From NCBI RefSeq assembly GCF_020360975.1, contig NW_025408679.1, forward strand, positions 496,001 to 560,000: a stretch of 64,000 bases of DNA, given 5' to 3'. The notes beneath the pieces were generated by a model that saw nothing but the letters and a program-made list of their open reading frames with translations, searched no databases and had not been told where the DNA came from. The stretch comes from Hirsutella rhossiliensis. Its lineage: Eukaryota; Ascomycota; Sordariomycetes; Hypocreales; Ophiocordycipitaceae. Position numbers and translations under genes: made by a program. Below, one piece after another: positions 36,601-48,342 of the stretch; position 1 is the stretch's first letter; each line of letters starts with the position of its first letter.

Positions 36601-37142
36601 AAGTATTTAAGGTTACTTAATAAGGACTATAAGCGGAACGAGCGATACTATAAGTAGATTAACTATAAAAATTATATAAATAAATATAATAAGAACTTTA
36701 ATTTATTAAAGAATAAATATATACTTACTATAATTAGAAAAGATTATAAGGACTAATCTTTTAAGAGGGAGATATAGTCTACCTTATATAACGAAATATT
36801 AAAATAAAATAACTAAGTAATAAATTAGATTTTAAGAAACTTAGACCGTTTAAGGTTAAGAAAACTATTTTAAAAGTTAACTATAAACTTTCGCTACTAA
36901 TAATAATATAGATATACCTAATATTTTATATCTTATTATTAAAACTAGTACTATAAGACGCTAAACTATAGGATAAAATTAAAGTTAACGACGATTAAGA
37001 ATATAAAGCTAAATAAATACTAAATATAAGAAAATAAGGTTAGTAATAAGAATACCTTATTAAATAAAAGGGATATAAACTAAAGGAAAATACCTAGGAA
37101 CTACTTAAGCACTTAACTTACTATAGTTCTTTGCTCTAATAG
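33678..37142 (+). pseudogene. A pol after the B insertion: reverse transcriptase to chromodomain
   Basis: Continues A's reading from just after the protease motif. The catalytic motif YLDN-ILIF is at about 34863-34895, RNase H at about 35290-35660, integrase at about 35900-36600 and the chromodomain at about 37040-37115. Almost every CG in the corresponding part of C is TA here. The TAG at 37140-37142 aligns with the end of pol in C. Confidence 0.88.
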
Positions 37143-37689
37143 TTCTATTAGTAACGCTAGTAGTAACGCTATTAGACTATAGCTATAAGTCTAGTTTTAA
37201 CTATAGAAAAGCGTTATTTAGAACCGCTATTTTAAGGGTTAATAATAAGTCTAACTCGTCTAATATATAAAGCTCTTAGCGTAATATATATAACTACGCC
37301 TTAGAGTATCGATTAATTTAAGAAGAGATATTAATCTCTTCTTACTATACCTTTATAAGAGTAGTATACGTAGCGGCCGCTATAGCTACGAGCCGACCGA
37401 CCTCTTAGCGCTTAGATTAAGTATTAACCTAAAGACGATTCTTTTAAACCTTAAGGCTATTAAACTCCGCTATCGAAAAATTTCTATTATAATAACGAAT
37501 GCCCTTTTTTATATAAGATAAGTATTTCGAATATCCTTTTAAGACGAAATATAATAAGCTACTCTCTTAGTAAGGCGAACACCGACCTATTTTAAATAAC
37601 TAACTACCGATTTTTTCGATTTAAGATACTACGTCCTTATAGCGTTAAGTAAAAGAATAGAATAATTTAGAGACGCGAGAACTAAATAT
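37105..37689 (-). pseudogene. A antisense Zn-cluster gene, divergent version (195 codons)
   Basis: Same position and orientation as the antisense gene of C, but unrelated in nucleotide sequence except for the last 16 or so codons, which overlap A pol. From a probable start at 37689 (ATA, ATG type) the frame shows C-S-P-Y, six residues, Y, eight residues, Y, two, Y, six, Y. That is C-x2-C-x6-C-x8-C-x2-C-x6-C with five RIP Cys-to-Tyr changes, identical spacing to C's gene. The next part (FNSLKV-KNRL, QEVGRLVAIAAAT and LYILDELDLL) is helical and charged. It ends at TAA 37105-37107, the same codon used in B, C and D. All internal stops are TAA/TAG. Confidence 0.72.
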
Positions 37690-37803
37690 AGTTAGCTATA
37701 ATAGAAAAAATATAAAGAAGGAAAGAACGAACTAATACTTAAGGACGACGTACTATACTACTTATAATCCTTAGGATAAGGATTATAAGGGAGGAGAGAA
37801 TAA

Positions 37804-38327
37804 TATTATAAACTAGCTAACTATAAAGGGAAGACGGTTAAAATATAGGCTATATAGCTAAAGTATAAGGTGCTAGGCGCTATAGACTATAAAAGAACTA
37901 TTAATATGAAGGTTATATAATAGATTAGTTAGATTAGTTATATTAAACGATCGATACTAAGTAAACCTAGTACTAATTAGTTTAATTAGTTAGATTAGCT
38001 AGATTAGTACTAAGTAAACTAAACGGGCTAAATATAATAGGTAATATCGTTATAGTAAGGGGACTATAGGTATATATATTGCTACTTACTTTTACTCCTT
38101 TAGATAGATAGCTCTTTAGCTTTTAATATATTATAATTATTACGATCTTTATTATAATTTTATCTTTAATTCTAATTACTTAATTACCTAGTTATAGTCT
38201 ATAGTCTATAACCTCTAACTTATTACTAATATAATATACTTATTATTACTTAGACTACGCCCTATTATATTTACTAATATAAACCCTTTAATAGGTTTAT
38301 CCTTTAAGAATAATACTAGTCGTTATA
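37804..38327 (+). repeat. A 3' LTR
   Basis: 524-bp partner of 14773-15296, preceded by a polypurine tract (37787-37800, AAGGGAGGAGAGAA). Confidence 0.95.
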
Positions 38328-38332
38328 AGCTA

Positions 38333-41300
38333 TTATAGTTTAGTCCTAGCTAAGATTATCGCTAGTCTTAACCTTAATTAAATCTAGGTTATAATATAGG
38401 CTATAATAAACGCTTCTATACCGCTACTAATTAGGTCCTACCTTAGTATAGGCCTTAGTTATTACTCTATCTTATAAGCTAGCTATCTAAGCTAGCTCTA
38501 GTTTAAGTTTAAGGTTAAGTCTATCTAGTTATTATTAAGCTTCTTATAATAGTAGTAGTAGTCCTTATACTCCTCGTAAGCCTTAGGTTACTCCCTCCTA
38601 TACTTTATATACTACCTTAAAAGGGTCTTATTATTCCCGCTATAATAATAAAGTAAACGTTACTACTAATAAGCTAAGCTAGGGTTATAGTTTAAGGGGG
38701 GCTAGTTATTAGCTCTATCTTAGTTTAGTTCTAAGTTAGGTTTTATTTAGTTATAGTCTTTTAGTAGTAGGTCTTATTCTATAGCTATTAAGGTTAGTTT
38801 AGTTAGGTTATATTAGTTTTATTTAGTCTATAGTTTAATTAGCGAGGTTTACGCTTAGTCTAGGTCTAGTTTAGTTAAAGCTATAGTTTTATTATTATAG
38901 GTCCTCTCCTTTCCTAGATCGCTTTAATAAAGGAAGTAGTTAGCTAGGGTAGTCTTAGTTAAGGTCGCTCTATCTCTAGCGCGACCCCGGTCTTATTATC
39001 TAGTATATCTATATATAGCCTCTAAGCTAGGTTAAACTAATAAAGCCTACCTAAGTAAAGGAACTATTATATTAGCGGCGCCGCTATCCTTTTCCCTTAA
39101 AGGCCCGCTCTTATATTACTTATATCCTAGGCTTATATTAAAAGGGACTCCCTTACCTTTACTATTAATAAATAGTCGATTATTATATAGTAAATAGTAT
39201 CTTATCTTTATTTATAGGTATATATTAGTAAAACTATATTAAGGACTTATTAGTTAAAGAAGAAGTTATTAAGCCCGATCTTTTTTATATATATTTAAGT
39301 AATTATTATACTAATATATTTAAAGAGGCCCTTATAATAGTCTAGTATTATTGCTTTATTAAACTAAGGTAAGAAGTTAGTAGGGTAAAAGGTAGTCTAG
39401 TATTATTAGATTACGTTTTCCCTAGCATTTTATTAAGCGGCCTATTCCTTATTTAGCCTTTTAAGTAACTTAGCTTTATCTAAGAGGTCGTTTAATCCTA
39501 TCTAGCCTTAGACCCCCTTTATCTCCTCTATAAGGGGGGGTCTACTTAAAGGTAGCGCCGCTAAGGGCTTACTCTCTCCCTAGCGTCGCCTCCTTTTAAG
39601 TATACCTATAACTACGTTAAACCTGCGTTAGATTTAGCCTAAGAGCCCTAAGTCCTCTAGCTTTTAAAGGGTATCTATTATTCTTTAGTTTAAGTAAAGG
39701 TCGATTAAAGGCACCTATACTTTTACTTTAACTTAGTAGACTAAGGTCGTATAGTAAGCGCCCGTTATTACTTAAAAGTAAGCTAACTAATCTTAAGTAA
39801 GGTCTTATATAATCCTATATAGTTTCCCTTTTATAGGTATTATCTTATAAAATATAACTATAGTATAAGAGATTAAGGACTAGATTACCTTACTATAGAC
39901 TTCCTTAGCGTATAGTAGGGTATAGCCTATATAAACGCCGCGAGCTTAGTTAAGGCTATAGTCTAGCGCTTTAACTTTACTTAAAGCTATTTTAAGTATA
40001 CTTTTTAATATAGTTTCCGATATACCTAGACCCTTAGTAAGTAAGCCTCTTAGACCGGAGTTACTATATCGGCCCTAGACTAGCGTTATTATTGCTTATC
40101 TCCTTTATATAAAGTATATTAACTTACTCTTTAACGGTTTAAAAGTAACCGTAAACTTAGTCGCTTACTTTATATATATACTTTAAGCTTCCTTTAAGCG
40201 TACTACTATAATAGCTTTATTAGGTTTAATACTAACTATATTTATATTATTAGCGAAGCTAATAGTATAAATACTATATATTATACTAAGCCTTTAATAT
40301 AAAGGGGTTATATAGTATAAAAATAAGATTAAGGATAAGGGGCCTTAGGAACTCTTATTAATACTTAAGTTAGCTTTAAAGTCTTCTTATTAAAGTAAAG
40401 GGTCGATCTTTTATTACTTATAAAGCTTTATATTAGGTTTATAAGCTATCTAAGGTATCTCTTAAGCTTTAGTTCCTTTATAAGCTTATTATAGTTAACT
40501 ATATTAAATATACCCTTAATATTTAGCTATAAGAATAATATAATACCCCTTTAAGCCTAGGTCGCGTATATTAGTTCCGTTATTAATAGGATCGCCGCCT
40601 TTATAAAGCGTTCCTTCCTATTCTCTATTTATCTATTTAATAGGATACTATTTACCTTTACTACTCCCGATCCTTTAAGCTAGTATCTACTTAAGTACTT
40701 TTCCTACTATAAGTAAGAGGGAAATTAGTCTCTATCCCCTTACTATATAGTAAGCTTTTAGCCTCTTACTTAGCTTTTAAATAACTACTACGTTCGCGCT
40801 ATAAAACCGACCTAGGAAATATAAGAGTTAGGTATAAGCGTTAAAGATTATAGCTAGTTACTAGACTAAGGCTAGGCTATACTTCTTAATAAATATTAAG
40901 GGGACGCTATTTAAACCTATTACTTTCTAGCTTACTATCTTACTTAGCGCTACTATAATATTAGCTAGCTAGATCTATTAGTTAACTATAAAGGTCGCCT
41001 TAGCTATAGGCCGGGTAGCCTTAGGTTATACTAGCCTTTAATAAGAAGAACTTAGTAGCTAATATCTAGGCCTTCCCTTTAAAGGTTTCTATTAATTAGT
41101 CCTTACCTTCCTTAACTAATAGTAAGATATAGGTTAGTTTTAGTAATAGCTTACTATAGAGTCTAGCTTACCTCTTTACGTTTTAAAGCTTAGTATTATT
41201 AGCGCTAAATTCCTTTAAGAACTTATACTAATAGGCCCTCCTTACTTTATAAATAGTCTACTTTTAAGCTATAGACGCTTTATATAGGTCTTCTTAATTT

Positions 41301-42033
41301 ACCTTACTCCTTTCCTACTTATACTTCCTCTTTACCTTCTTAGCCTCCCTTATTACCCTCCCTACCTTTAAGGTAAACTATACGTTGCCCTTAAGTAATA
41401 CTCGCCCTTAAAGTAGAACTATAGCTATTACGATCTACGCTAAAGTAGTAAAGATATAGTCTAGGTCTTAGTTAATATCCTTAAGCGTTTAAAGTATTAG
41501 CTAGTATAGTCCTAGCTAGGATATAGTCTTAGCTTTAACTAGCTTTACTTTTACTTCTTTTTACCTTAAGGCCGGTTTAAGTACCTAGGCCTAAGTATTA
41601 ACTTATATTATAATAGTCTAAGGGATATAGTTTAACTTAGTTAAGTTTAAGTTAGGCTTAGTATACTATATCTTAGTCTTTAGCGTTACCTAAGCTAGGT
41701 CGATAGTACTATCCTTTTAACTATAAAAAAATCTTATATACTTCCTTCTTAAGGTAGTAAGTTTAAGTTATAGTTTTATTACGTTTTATATAAGTTATAT
41801 CGCGCTATCTAAGGTTTTATTATATCTATCTTAAAGTAAGTAATAGATATTAAAGTCCTTTATTATTATTATAAGGTACTTTAGTTTAATTACGCTTAGG
41901 TTATATAACGCTCTAGCCCTCGCGGCCCTTAGTAGTAAGTAAATCGCTTATAGTTTAATACTATCCTTAAAAATTACTTTGTTTTAGTTTAATCTAAACT
42001 AGGGCGATTAAGTCCTTAGCCTAAGCCTTTTAT
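38333..42033 (-). pseudogene. LINE (Tad1-like) reverse transcriptase remnant inside E
   Basis: Minus-strand reading gives SFANNINIVSIK with the codons for FANN at 40246-40257. This is the FADD catalytic motif of non-LTR reverse transcriptases with both Asp changed to Asn. Upstream on the same strand (about 41100-41400) is an Arg/Lys-rich segment (REAKKVKRKYK, then TIYKVRRAY-YKFLKEF) that in Tad1-type LINEs lies between endonuclease and reverse transcriptase. Weak endonuclease-like sequence continues towards 42033, where copia K2 interrupts. The 3' end of the LINE is not defined: 38333-39480 may instead belong to E, because a plus-strand Gln/Leu-rich frame also runs there. Confidence 0.6.
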
Positions 42034-42510
42034 TCTCGCGTAAAGAGATATAAGAAGTATATAAAAATACACGAAGGTAAAATTAAAAGTAAGGGGTCGG
42101 ATAGGTAGGGCAGAGAGATTTAATTCTTATAAGGGCAGTAATAAAGGTAGGGGAGTAATTATTATATTGCCTTAATTCTCCTTCTTTCCTTTATCTAACG
42201 CCCCTCTTTATACCTATCTAGTATCTTAATTAATAAAGAAGATCCTACTTAAAGAAGCTATTAATATCCTTTCGACTACTAAGCTTTTTACTAGTTTTTC
42301 TCCTCCTTTCTAGCTGTTACCGGCATATCCGTCTTATCTCTCGCTACCTCTATAGGAAGCTATCGCTACTTCTACTTCCCCTTATACCCCTACCCTCCTC
42401 TCTATACCTCTTTTTAGCTCTTTCTTTAAAACCTATTTTTTTAGCTTCCTAGGTCCCTTATACTAAGAGATATCTCTAAGAACTACGAAATTAAGCTACG
42501 CTTCGCGATA
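42034..42510 (-). repeat. K2 3' LTR
   Basis: 477 bp, plus-strand ends TCTCGCG and CGCGATA. Differences from the right copy are nearly all C/T or G/A. Confidence 0.92.
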
Positions 42511-42899
42511 TACCCCCTTAGCTATAGCCTGCCCCTTAAGGGCATAGCTAATACGGCTTTAGGCTAGTAAGCGTATAGAGGAGGTTCTTAGCTCTATACT
42601 TCTCTCTTTACTTAAGGAAAGTAAGGGCCCTTTTAGGTCCCTAGGCTCTTTTAGACCTACTTAAGGAATAGGGGCCTAAAGAGGGGAAAGTCTTATAAGA
42701 AAGGGGGCCTTCTTAGAAGGGAAAAACCTAATTAAATAAGGGGCCCTCTAAAGGGAAAAACCTCTTCCTTTTCTTTAGCTATAGACGTTACCTTCTTATA
42801 CGAGCTATTAGCTCCTCTTATAAACTCTTAAGGCGGGCCTTTAAGGATAGCTTCTCTCGAACGTTTTCTAGCTTAATTTACTATAAAAAGACAGCTAGC

Positions 42900-45060
42900 T
42901 TCTACTTTAGTAAGGGCTTTATAAGACTATTAGCTTTTATTAATACTGTTAGAACCTAACGGACGGAAATTAGTCCCCTTTAGACCTCTTAGCGTAACTA
43001 ATACTAGTAAATATCGATATACTATAGCTAGGTCGATAGCTTACTATTTTCCTCTATAAGAATCCGTATAGTCTATATATTATTATATTCTATCGCTAAC
43101 GGGGACGGAATTTATAGTTATAACGATATAAGTAGCCGGCTAAGGAAAATCGCTTCCTTTAACGCTTTTAAAAGAGCTAGTAGCTCTACCTCTATACTTA
43201 AAGTTATAACGGTAGCTTATTTTAAAGCTCTCTAAGCAATAGTTCCTTTAAAAAGGGATATAATATACCCTTATAAGCTCTTTCTATCTAAGGAATTATC
43301 TATAAAGGACGAATCGCTCGAATAAAGGAAGATTTTAGTAGCTTATTTCCTTCCCTACCCTCCTAGGCGTAGACTATATAATCTTATTAAATAGAGATAA
43401 AGGATAGCTCTATCTACTACTTCTTAATGCCTAGGGCTAGGATTCTAGTTATGCTTAGCTAGCTAGGAGACCGTAAAAGAGATATCCGGTCTAGTAGAAA
43501 TAGCTAAAAAAAGTAGGGAGCCTACCTTCTATTAATATTAGTATTTCTCTTGCTCCCTAGCTTAAAAGGACGGATTAGGTAAAAGCTCTTTATTTAATAT
43601 AGGCATAGAGGGAAGCTTCTTATTAAGGGAAGTAGGGAGGAATTTATAAGCGACCTTATCGATATAGGCGTCCTAGGTAAGCTAGATAGTCCGTTAGGAC
43701 TTATTCCTAAGGATTTATATCCCTAGGAACTACTTTAGCTCCCTAGCTTAGTTATCTTATACCTTTATTATAGGCCTTATATAGCCTCCCTAGTAGTAGC
43801 TTCTTCCTCTTTTAGGTAGGCCTAGATAATATTATCGACGTAGAAGAAGACCGTGATTTTACCCTTCTATATTATATACGGTTCCTAAGGGACTTTCTTA
43901 AAGCCTAGGGCTTCGAGGGAACCTATTAAATGCTATTACTAAAGAAGGGGTAATCTTTATAGTCCGTATAGAGCTTTCCTAAGCTATAGAACCTTTCCTA
44001 GCTATTAGAAGCTTAGTAGAAGGCATATATAAATAACTTCTTCTTCTTCCTTAAGTAGGTAGTTAATAAAGGCGTTAACTATATCTATCTATTCGAGCTC
44101 GAGGTCGAATTCTACTACTATAGCTATAAGGGTTTAAAAGACATCCCTACTAGGTAGTTACCTAGTAAGTAGATCCCCTTTTTCCTATTAATTCCTTTAA
44201 ATAACTAGCCGGGCTTTATACTTTTAAAGGAAGCTATGTTTATTAGTCTTATAGATAAAGACCTACTTATAGCTAAGGACCTATTTTCCTCTTACTATTT
44301 TCTTAAGGACCTCTTCGAAAGACCCTATCTCTTTATATAAGGCTAGGTAGTCTTTCTAGGCCTAGAAAAACTAGTTTTTAAAAGGATGTCTCTCTAGCTG
44401 CCTATAGTTTACTAGTAGGTCTAGGAGGTCTTTTTTATATACCTTCCTTGCTAATAGTAGCTTAAAAAGCCGGCCTACTATAAACGCTCTATAGGAACCG
44501 TCTTCTATTAGCGTTAGGTAGAAGTCGGAAAAACAATTAAAATAAGGGAGAGGTTAGTCTTCTTTCGTATCGGGCCCTATACCTTCCTTTACTTCTCGAA
44601 GTAGGGATAAAAAGGCAGCCGGGTAATCCTTTAAGAGAGGTGCCTTTCCTACCCCCTTAAGGGTTAAGACGGGAAGACTAACTAAAAAAGCTACTTTTAG
44701 ATCTTCTTCTTATTCTATAAGAGGAGGCGTAGGGAGGTAGGCGTATTCTAGCTCTCTTACTTTCTTATAGTCTCCTTCTTTATCTAGATTATCTAATCTA
44801 GTAGCTTCCTCTTCTTTAAAGTTAGCGTTATCCTTAACTACTTCGACGTCGGTTTCTTCTTTTATTTCCTCGTCTAGGACTTCTTCTTAAGACTATTAGG
44901 AAGGGGGGATTTAGATCTTCTAAATTAGCTAACGTTAAGAGAGTAAGAGGGGCTATTAATCCCTCTTTTAGTCGAAAAAGCTAGATTCGTCGAAAATTAT
45001 ATCCCTAGTTAAAATAACCTTCTATAAAAGAGGAATCTAGATCTAGAAGATATTTATAGA
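42900..45060 (-). pseudogene. K2 reverse transcriptase and RNase H region
   Basis: Minus-strand reading gives KITVFFYVDNII with YVDN at 43831-43842; the catalytic YVDD has lost its second Asp. About 1.1 kb upstream, RDIIFDESSFFD (about 44978-45015) is the segment that normally lies between integrase and reverse transcriptase in copia polyproteins. RNase H should occupy about 42900-43450 but its motifs were not individually read. Stops are TAA/TAG. Confidence 0.75.
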
Positions 45061-47850
45061 ATTATAACTAACGAGGTAACTAATAAAGGCTCTCGGATTA
45101 AGCTTTCTTTTCTTCTTCCTTTTTAGCTATATATTAGTAGTTATTGCGTATGCCTTATAGCTATAGGTACGAAGGTAGGCTAGTAAGGCCCTCTTCTTTA
45201 TAAAGAGCTTAAGGGGGGATTTCTAGTCTATTCCTTAGGTCTTAAAAAGGGTCTCTAGGTCCCTATAGTCCCTTAGTCCCTAGGGTCCCTTAGGGTCCGG
45301 TTCTAAAGGTAATAGGCGGTCTTAACGACTTCCCTCTAAAGGTCGTATAGAAGCCTTATAGTAAGTCTTATCGTATAGGCCCTTTCTATTATAGTACCCC
45401 CTAATCTTTCTGCCCCTCCGTTCTAGGCCTAGGTATTCGGTGCCGATAGGAGGGGTAAAATGCCCCTTTTTCGAAGCTAATTTAAGATATCCTTCGTAAA
45501 TAGCTCTCTATTAAACTATATCTTCTTTACCTTATAGCTAAAGTAGGATTTTATCTAGTTAACGAAGTCCTAGAGGGTAGACTAGTTATACTTACTTAGG
45601 TAGGTCTATAAGAAATAGGGGAAAACTATCCCTAAAAAAGCGTCTATAAAAAACATTACCCTAACGAAGCTTTCCTAATCCTTAGAGATATCGGTCTAAT
45701 CGACCTAAATTTCCTTATACGGCTAGTCCGGCTATATTAGGGTCCGTCTAGAAATTCGTCTACTAGTCTTCCTTTAGCTATAGTATTCGTATTCGACGGT
45801 CTTTGCCCTTATTCGTACGCCCTATTATTAGCCTAGCTTATATAAAGCTAGGGGGCCCGGGTAACTAAGTCGTGCGTACTAAAGAAGACCGTCTCCTTAG
45901 GCTGCCGGAAGAGGGTCCTTTAAACCTACCCTCTTAGTAGGGAAAGCTAACTTCTTAAGTAATTCCTTCTTAAGGATAGGTCGGAATTCGAGAATAAATT
46001 AACCGAATTTTTCCTCTATAAGCCCGATAGTCTGATTCTTCTAGACTAGCCTTATAGGCTTAGACGTCGTATCTTAAAAGATCCCTTTCTTTTAAAGAAA
46101 GCGGAAGGAAATTAAGCTTATTAAAAATTAAGGGCAAAAAGCTACCCTTTTTCGTCGAAGAATTTATATAGATCCGTTAGGTAATTTTATCGTGAAATTT
46201 ACCCTTCCGTATCCCTCTATCCGTATAGTTAATTCCCCGGTAATAAGATATTCCCTTCGTGCCTTCTTAAAGGACCGGAATCGTAAGAGTATATTATAGA
46301 TATCGAGGGAAGCACTAAAGTTAAGGATAGCTGATTTTCGTAGGGGATAGTTAGAGGTCCTAATAGTTAGTTTTAGCCTTATTAATCTATAGGGAAGATA
46401 AAGGCTAGATTTACTATACTAACGATTTTTCCTTAAATTTACGGCTCGAATAAGGGCAGCGGCGTTTATTACTATTTCTTAGTAACCTAAATCTCGTCTA
46501 TCTTCTTCTATAACGAGGGGTCCTCCTTAAGAGACTATTATACTATTTCTCGTAGTCTCTTTAAAGGGTTAACTCCTTTAGGTCGGTTTTCCTTAAAGAC
46601 CTACTAGCAGTCCTCTAGCCGATGGGGCTTTTTATATACTTAATAGGTAGGTCGATTCCTCCTCGTTCGTTTCTTCGAGGAATCCTTATCCTAGTCTAGA
46701 AGGTCTACTTAAAACCCCTTACCCCTTATTGCTAATATTAACGAGGTTCGATTTCGACTAGTTCCCTGATTTTTCGACTAACGGACTAAAAGGTTTATTA
46801 AGGGACTAGTCGGGCCGGACTAATAAATAAGACCGGGCCTAGAGTAAAAGGCGGAGCCGGGGCCGGGACTAGGGCAGTCGTTAAAAACGGGGTTAAGGCT
46901 CTTAAGGGAGGAGGAGCTAAAGGAGCAACAGCCGCAGCAGCAGCAGCGGGAGCCATAGCAGTAGGGGCTGCAGCAGCTATAGGGGCAGCAGGTCGAGCCG
47001 TCTAGGTCGAGTGCTAGCTATAAAGGAATAAGACTGCTTACTATTATACTCTAGTAGCCTCTTCGTTTAGTTCCTAGCTAGCCTCTCGAAAGATAGTTAA
47101 GTAACCGTTACTAATAGGCTTTATTAATAGAGATATATCCTATAGCTACTAGCCGGAAAGAGCTTCTATAAGGAAGTATTAGTTAGCTTCCTTAAGGATT
47201 TCTTCCTACTTAGCTAGCTACGAAGAAGCTAGTAGGTTCCTAGTAGAAAAGGCTCCTAGGTATACTATATAGGTCTTCCTAATACGGTTAGTTATATAGC
47301 CCCTTAAGGGAGCTATCGAGGTCTCGAGCTTTAAAAGCTACTACCTAGGAGTCTCTTCCTCTTAAAGAGTAATTAGCTTTACGGCACTAATAGATTCCGT
47401 TATCGCCGTACGTATAGTAGTTAGTAGCTTCGTCTCGTAAAGGTATTCCTTACGGTAACTCTCGTAGTTACCTAAGGTAGCAGAAAAAGCTCTCTATTAT
47501 ATAGAGGTTAGCTTAGAGAAGAGGGACGCTCCCTCTATAAATTCCGTTGCCCTAGGATAAAGAGGGGGCTCGAGAGGGTCCTACTTATTAAAGAAGACTA
47601 AATTATAAATAGTTCTATCTATACGAGCCTATAGCTCCTTTACCTACTTATCCTAATCTTAGGGCTCTATAAGAATCGTCTTATAGACCGTAGGGATAGT
47701 AGAGTCGGATTTTATTATTATTATAGGGAAGGGTAGAAAAGTTAGGTAAAAATCGGCTTTTCTAGTAAGAGGGGTAAAAGGAAGCTATAAGGGATATAAG
47801 AAAGGTGCCTTTTATAGCAGCCGGAAGGTATAGGAATTCTATTCCTCCTA
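45060..47850 (-). pseudogene. K2 integrase, protease and gag region
   Basis: Placed by order relative to the reverse transcriptase. A minus-strand knuckle-like block at about 46608-46646 reads Y-x-V-Y-K-K-P-H-R-L-E-D-C, fitting a C-x2-C-x3-H-x4-C variant of the Gag zinc knuckle with two RIP Cys-to-Tyr changes. Downstream in plus coordinates (46900-47010) the strand holds GCAGCAG runs encoding Ala- or Leu-rich Gag sequence. Integrase and protease catalytic motifs were not individually verified. Confidence 0.5.
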
Positions 47851-47860
47851 GGCTTATAAC

Positions 47861-48337
47861 TCTCGCGTAGAGAGATATAAGAAGTATATAAAAATATATA
47901 AAGGTAAAATTAAAAGTAAGGGGTTAGATAGGTAAGGCAGAGAGATTTAATTCTTATAAAGGTAGTAATAAAGGTAAGGGAGTAATTATTATATTGCCTT
48001 AATTCTCCTTCTTTCCTTTATCTAACGCCCCTCTTTATACCTATTTAGTATCTTAATTAATAAAGAAGATCCTACTTAAAGAAGCTACTAATATCCTTTT
48101 AACTACCAAGCTTTTTACCGGTTTTTCTCCTCCTTTCTAGCCGTTACCGGTATATCTATCTTATCTCTTACTACCTTTATAAGAAGCTATCGCTACTTCT
48201 ACTTCCCCTTATGCCCCTACCCTCCTCTCTATACCTCTTTTTAGCTCCTTCTTTAAAACCTATTTTTTTAGCTTCCTAGGTCCCTCGTACTAAGAGATAT
48301 CTCTAAGAACTATAAAATTAAGCTATGCTTCGCGATA
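47861..48337 (-). repeat. K2 5' LTR
   Basis: 477-bp partner of 42034-42510. Confidence 0.92.
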
Positions 48338-48342
48338 TTTAT

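Larger units (their letters stand above)
14773..38327 (+). mobile_element. Gypsy element A, full length, carrying nested B and C
   Basis: 524-bp LTRs (14773-15296 and 37804-38327) are flanked by the exact target duplication AGCTA (14768-14772 and 38328-38332). Without B and its duplication the element is 7,878 bp. The 5' LTR starts TATTACGA (TGTTACGA type) and the 3' LTR ends CGTTATA. gag and pol match those of B, C and D, but the U3 and the 3' antisense gene do not. RIP is heavy: most positions that are CG in element C are TA here. Confidence 0.95.
42034..48337 (-). mobile_element. Copia element K2, minus strand
   Basis: 477-bp direct repeats (42034-42510 and 47861-48337) are flanked by the exact 5-mer TTTAT (42029-42033 and 48338-48342); total 6,304 bp. 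A minus-strand polypurine tract (AAGGGGGTA, about 42511-42520) adjoins the left, 3' LTR. The minus strand encodes a copia-type reverse transcriptase. RIP is intermediate; CAG runs survive near 46930-46990. Confidence 0.92.
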
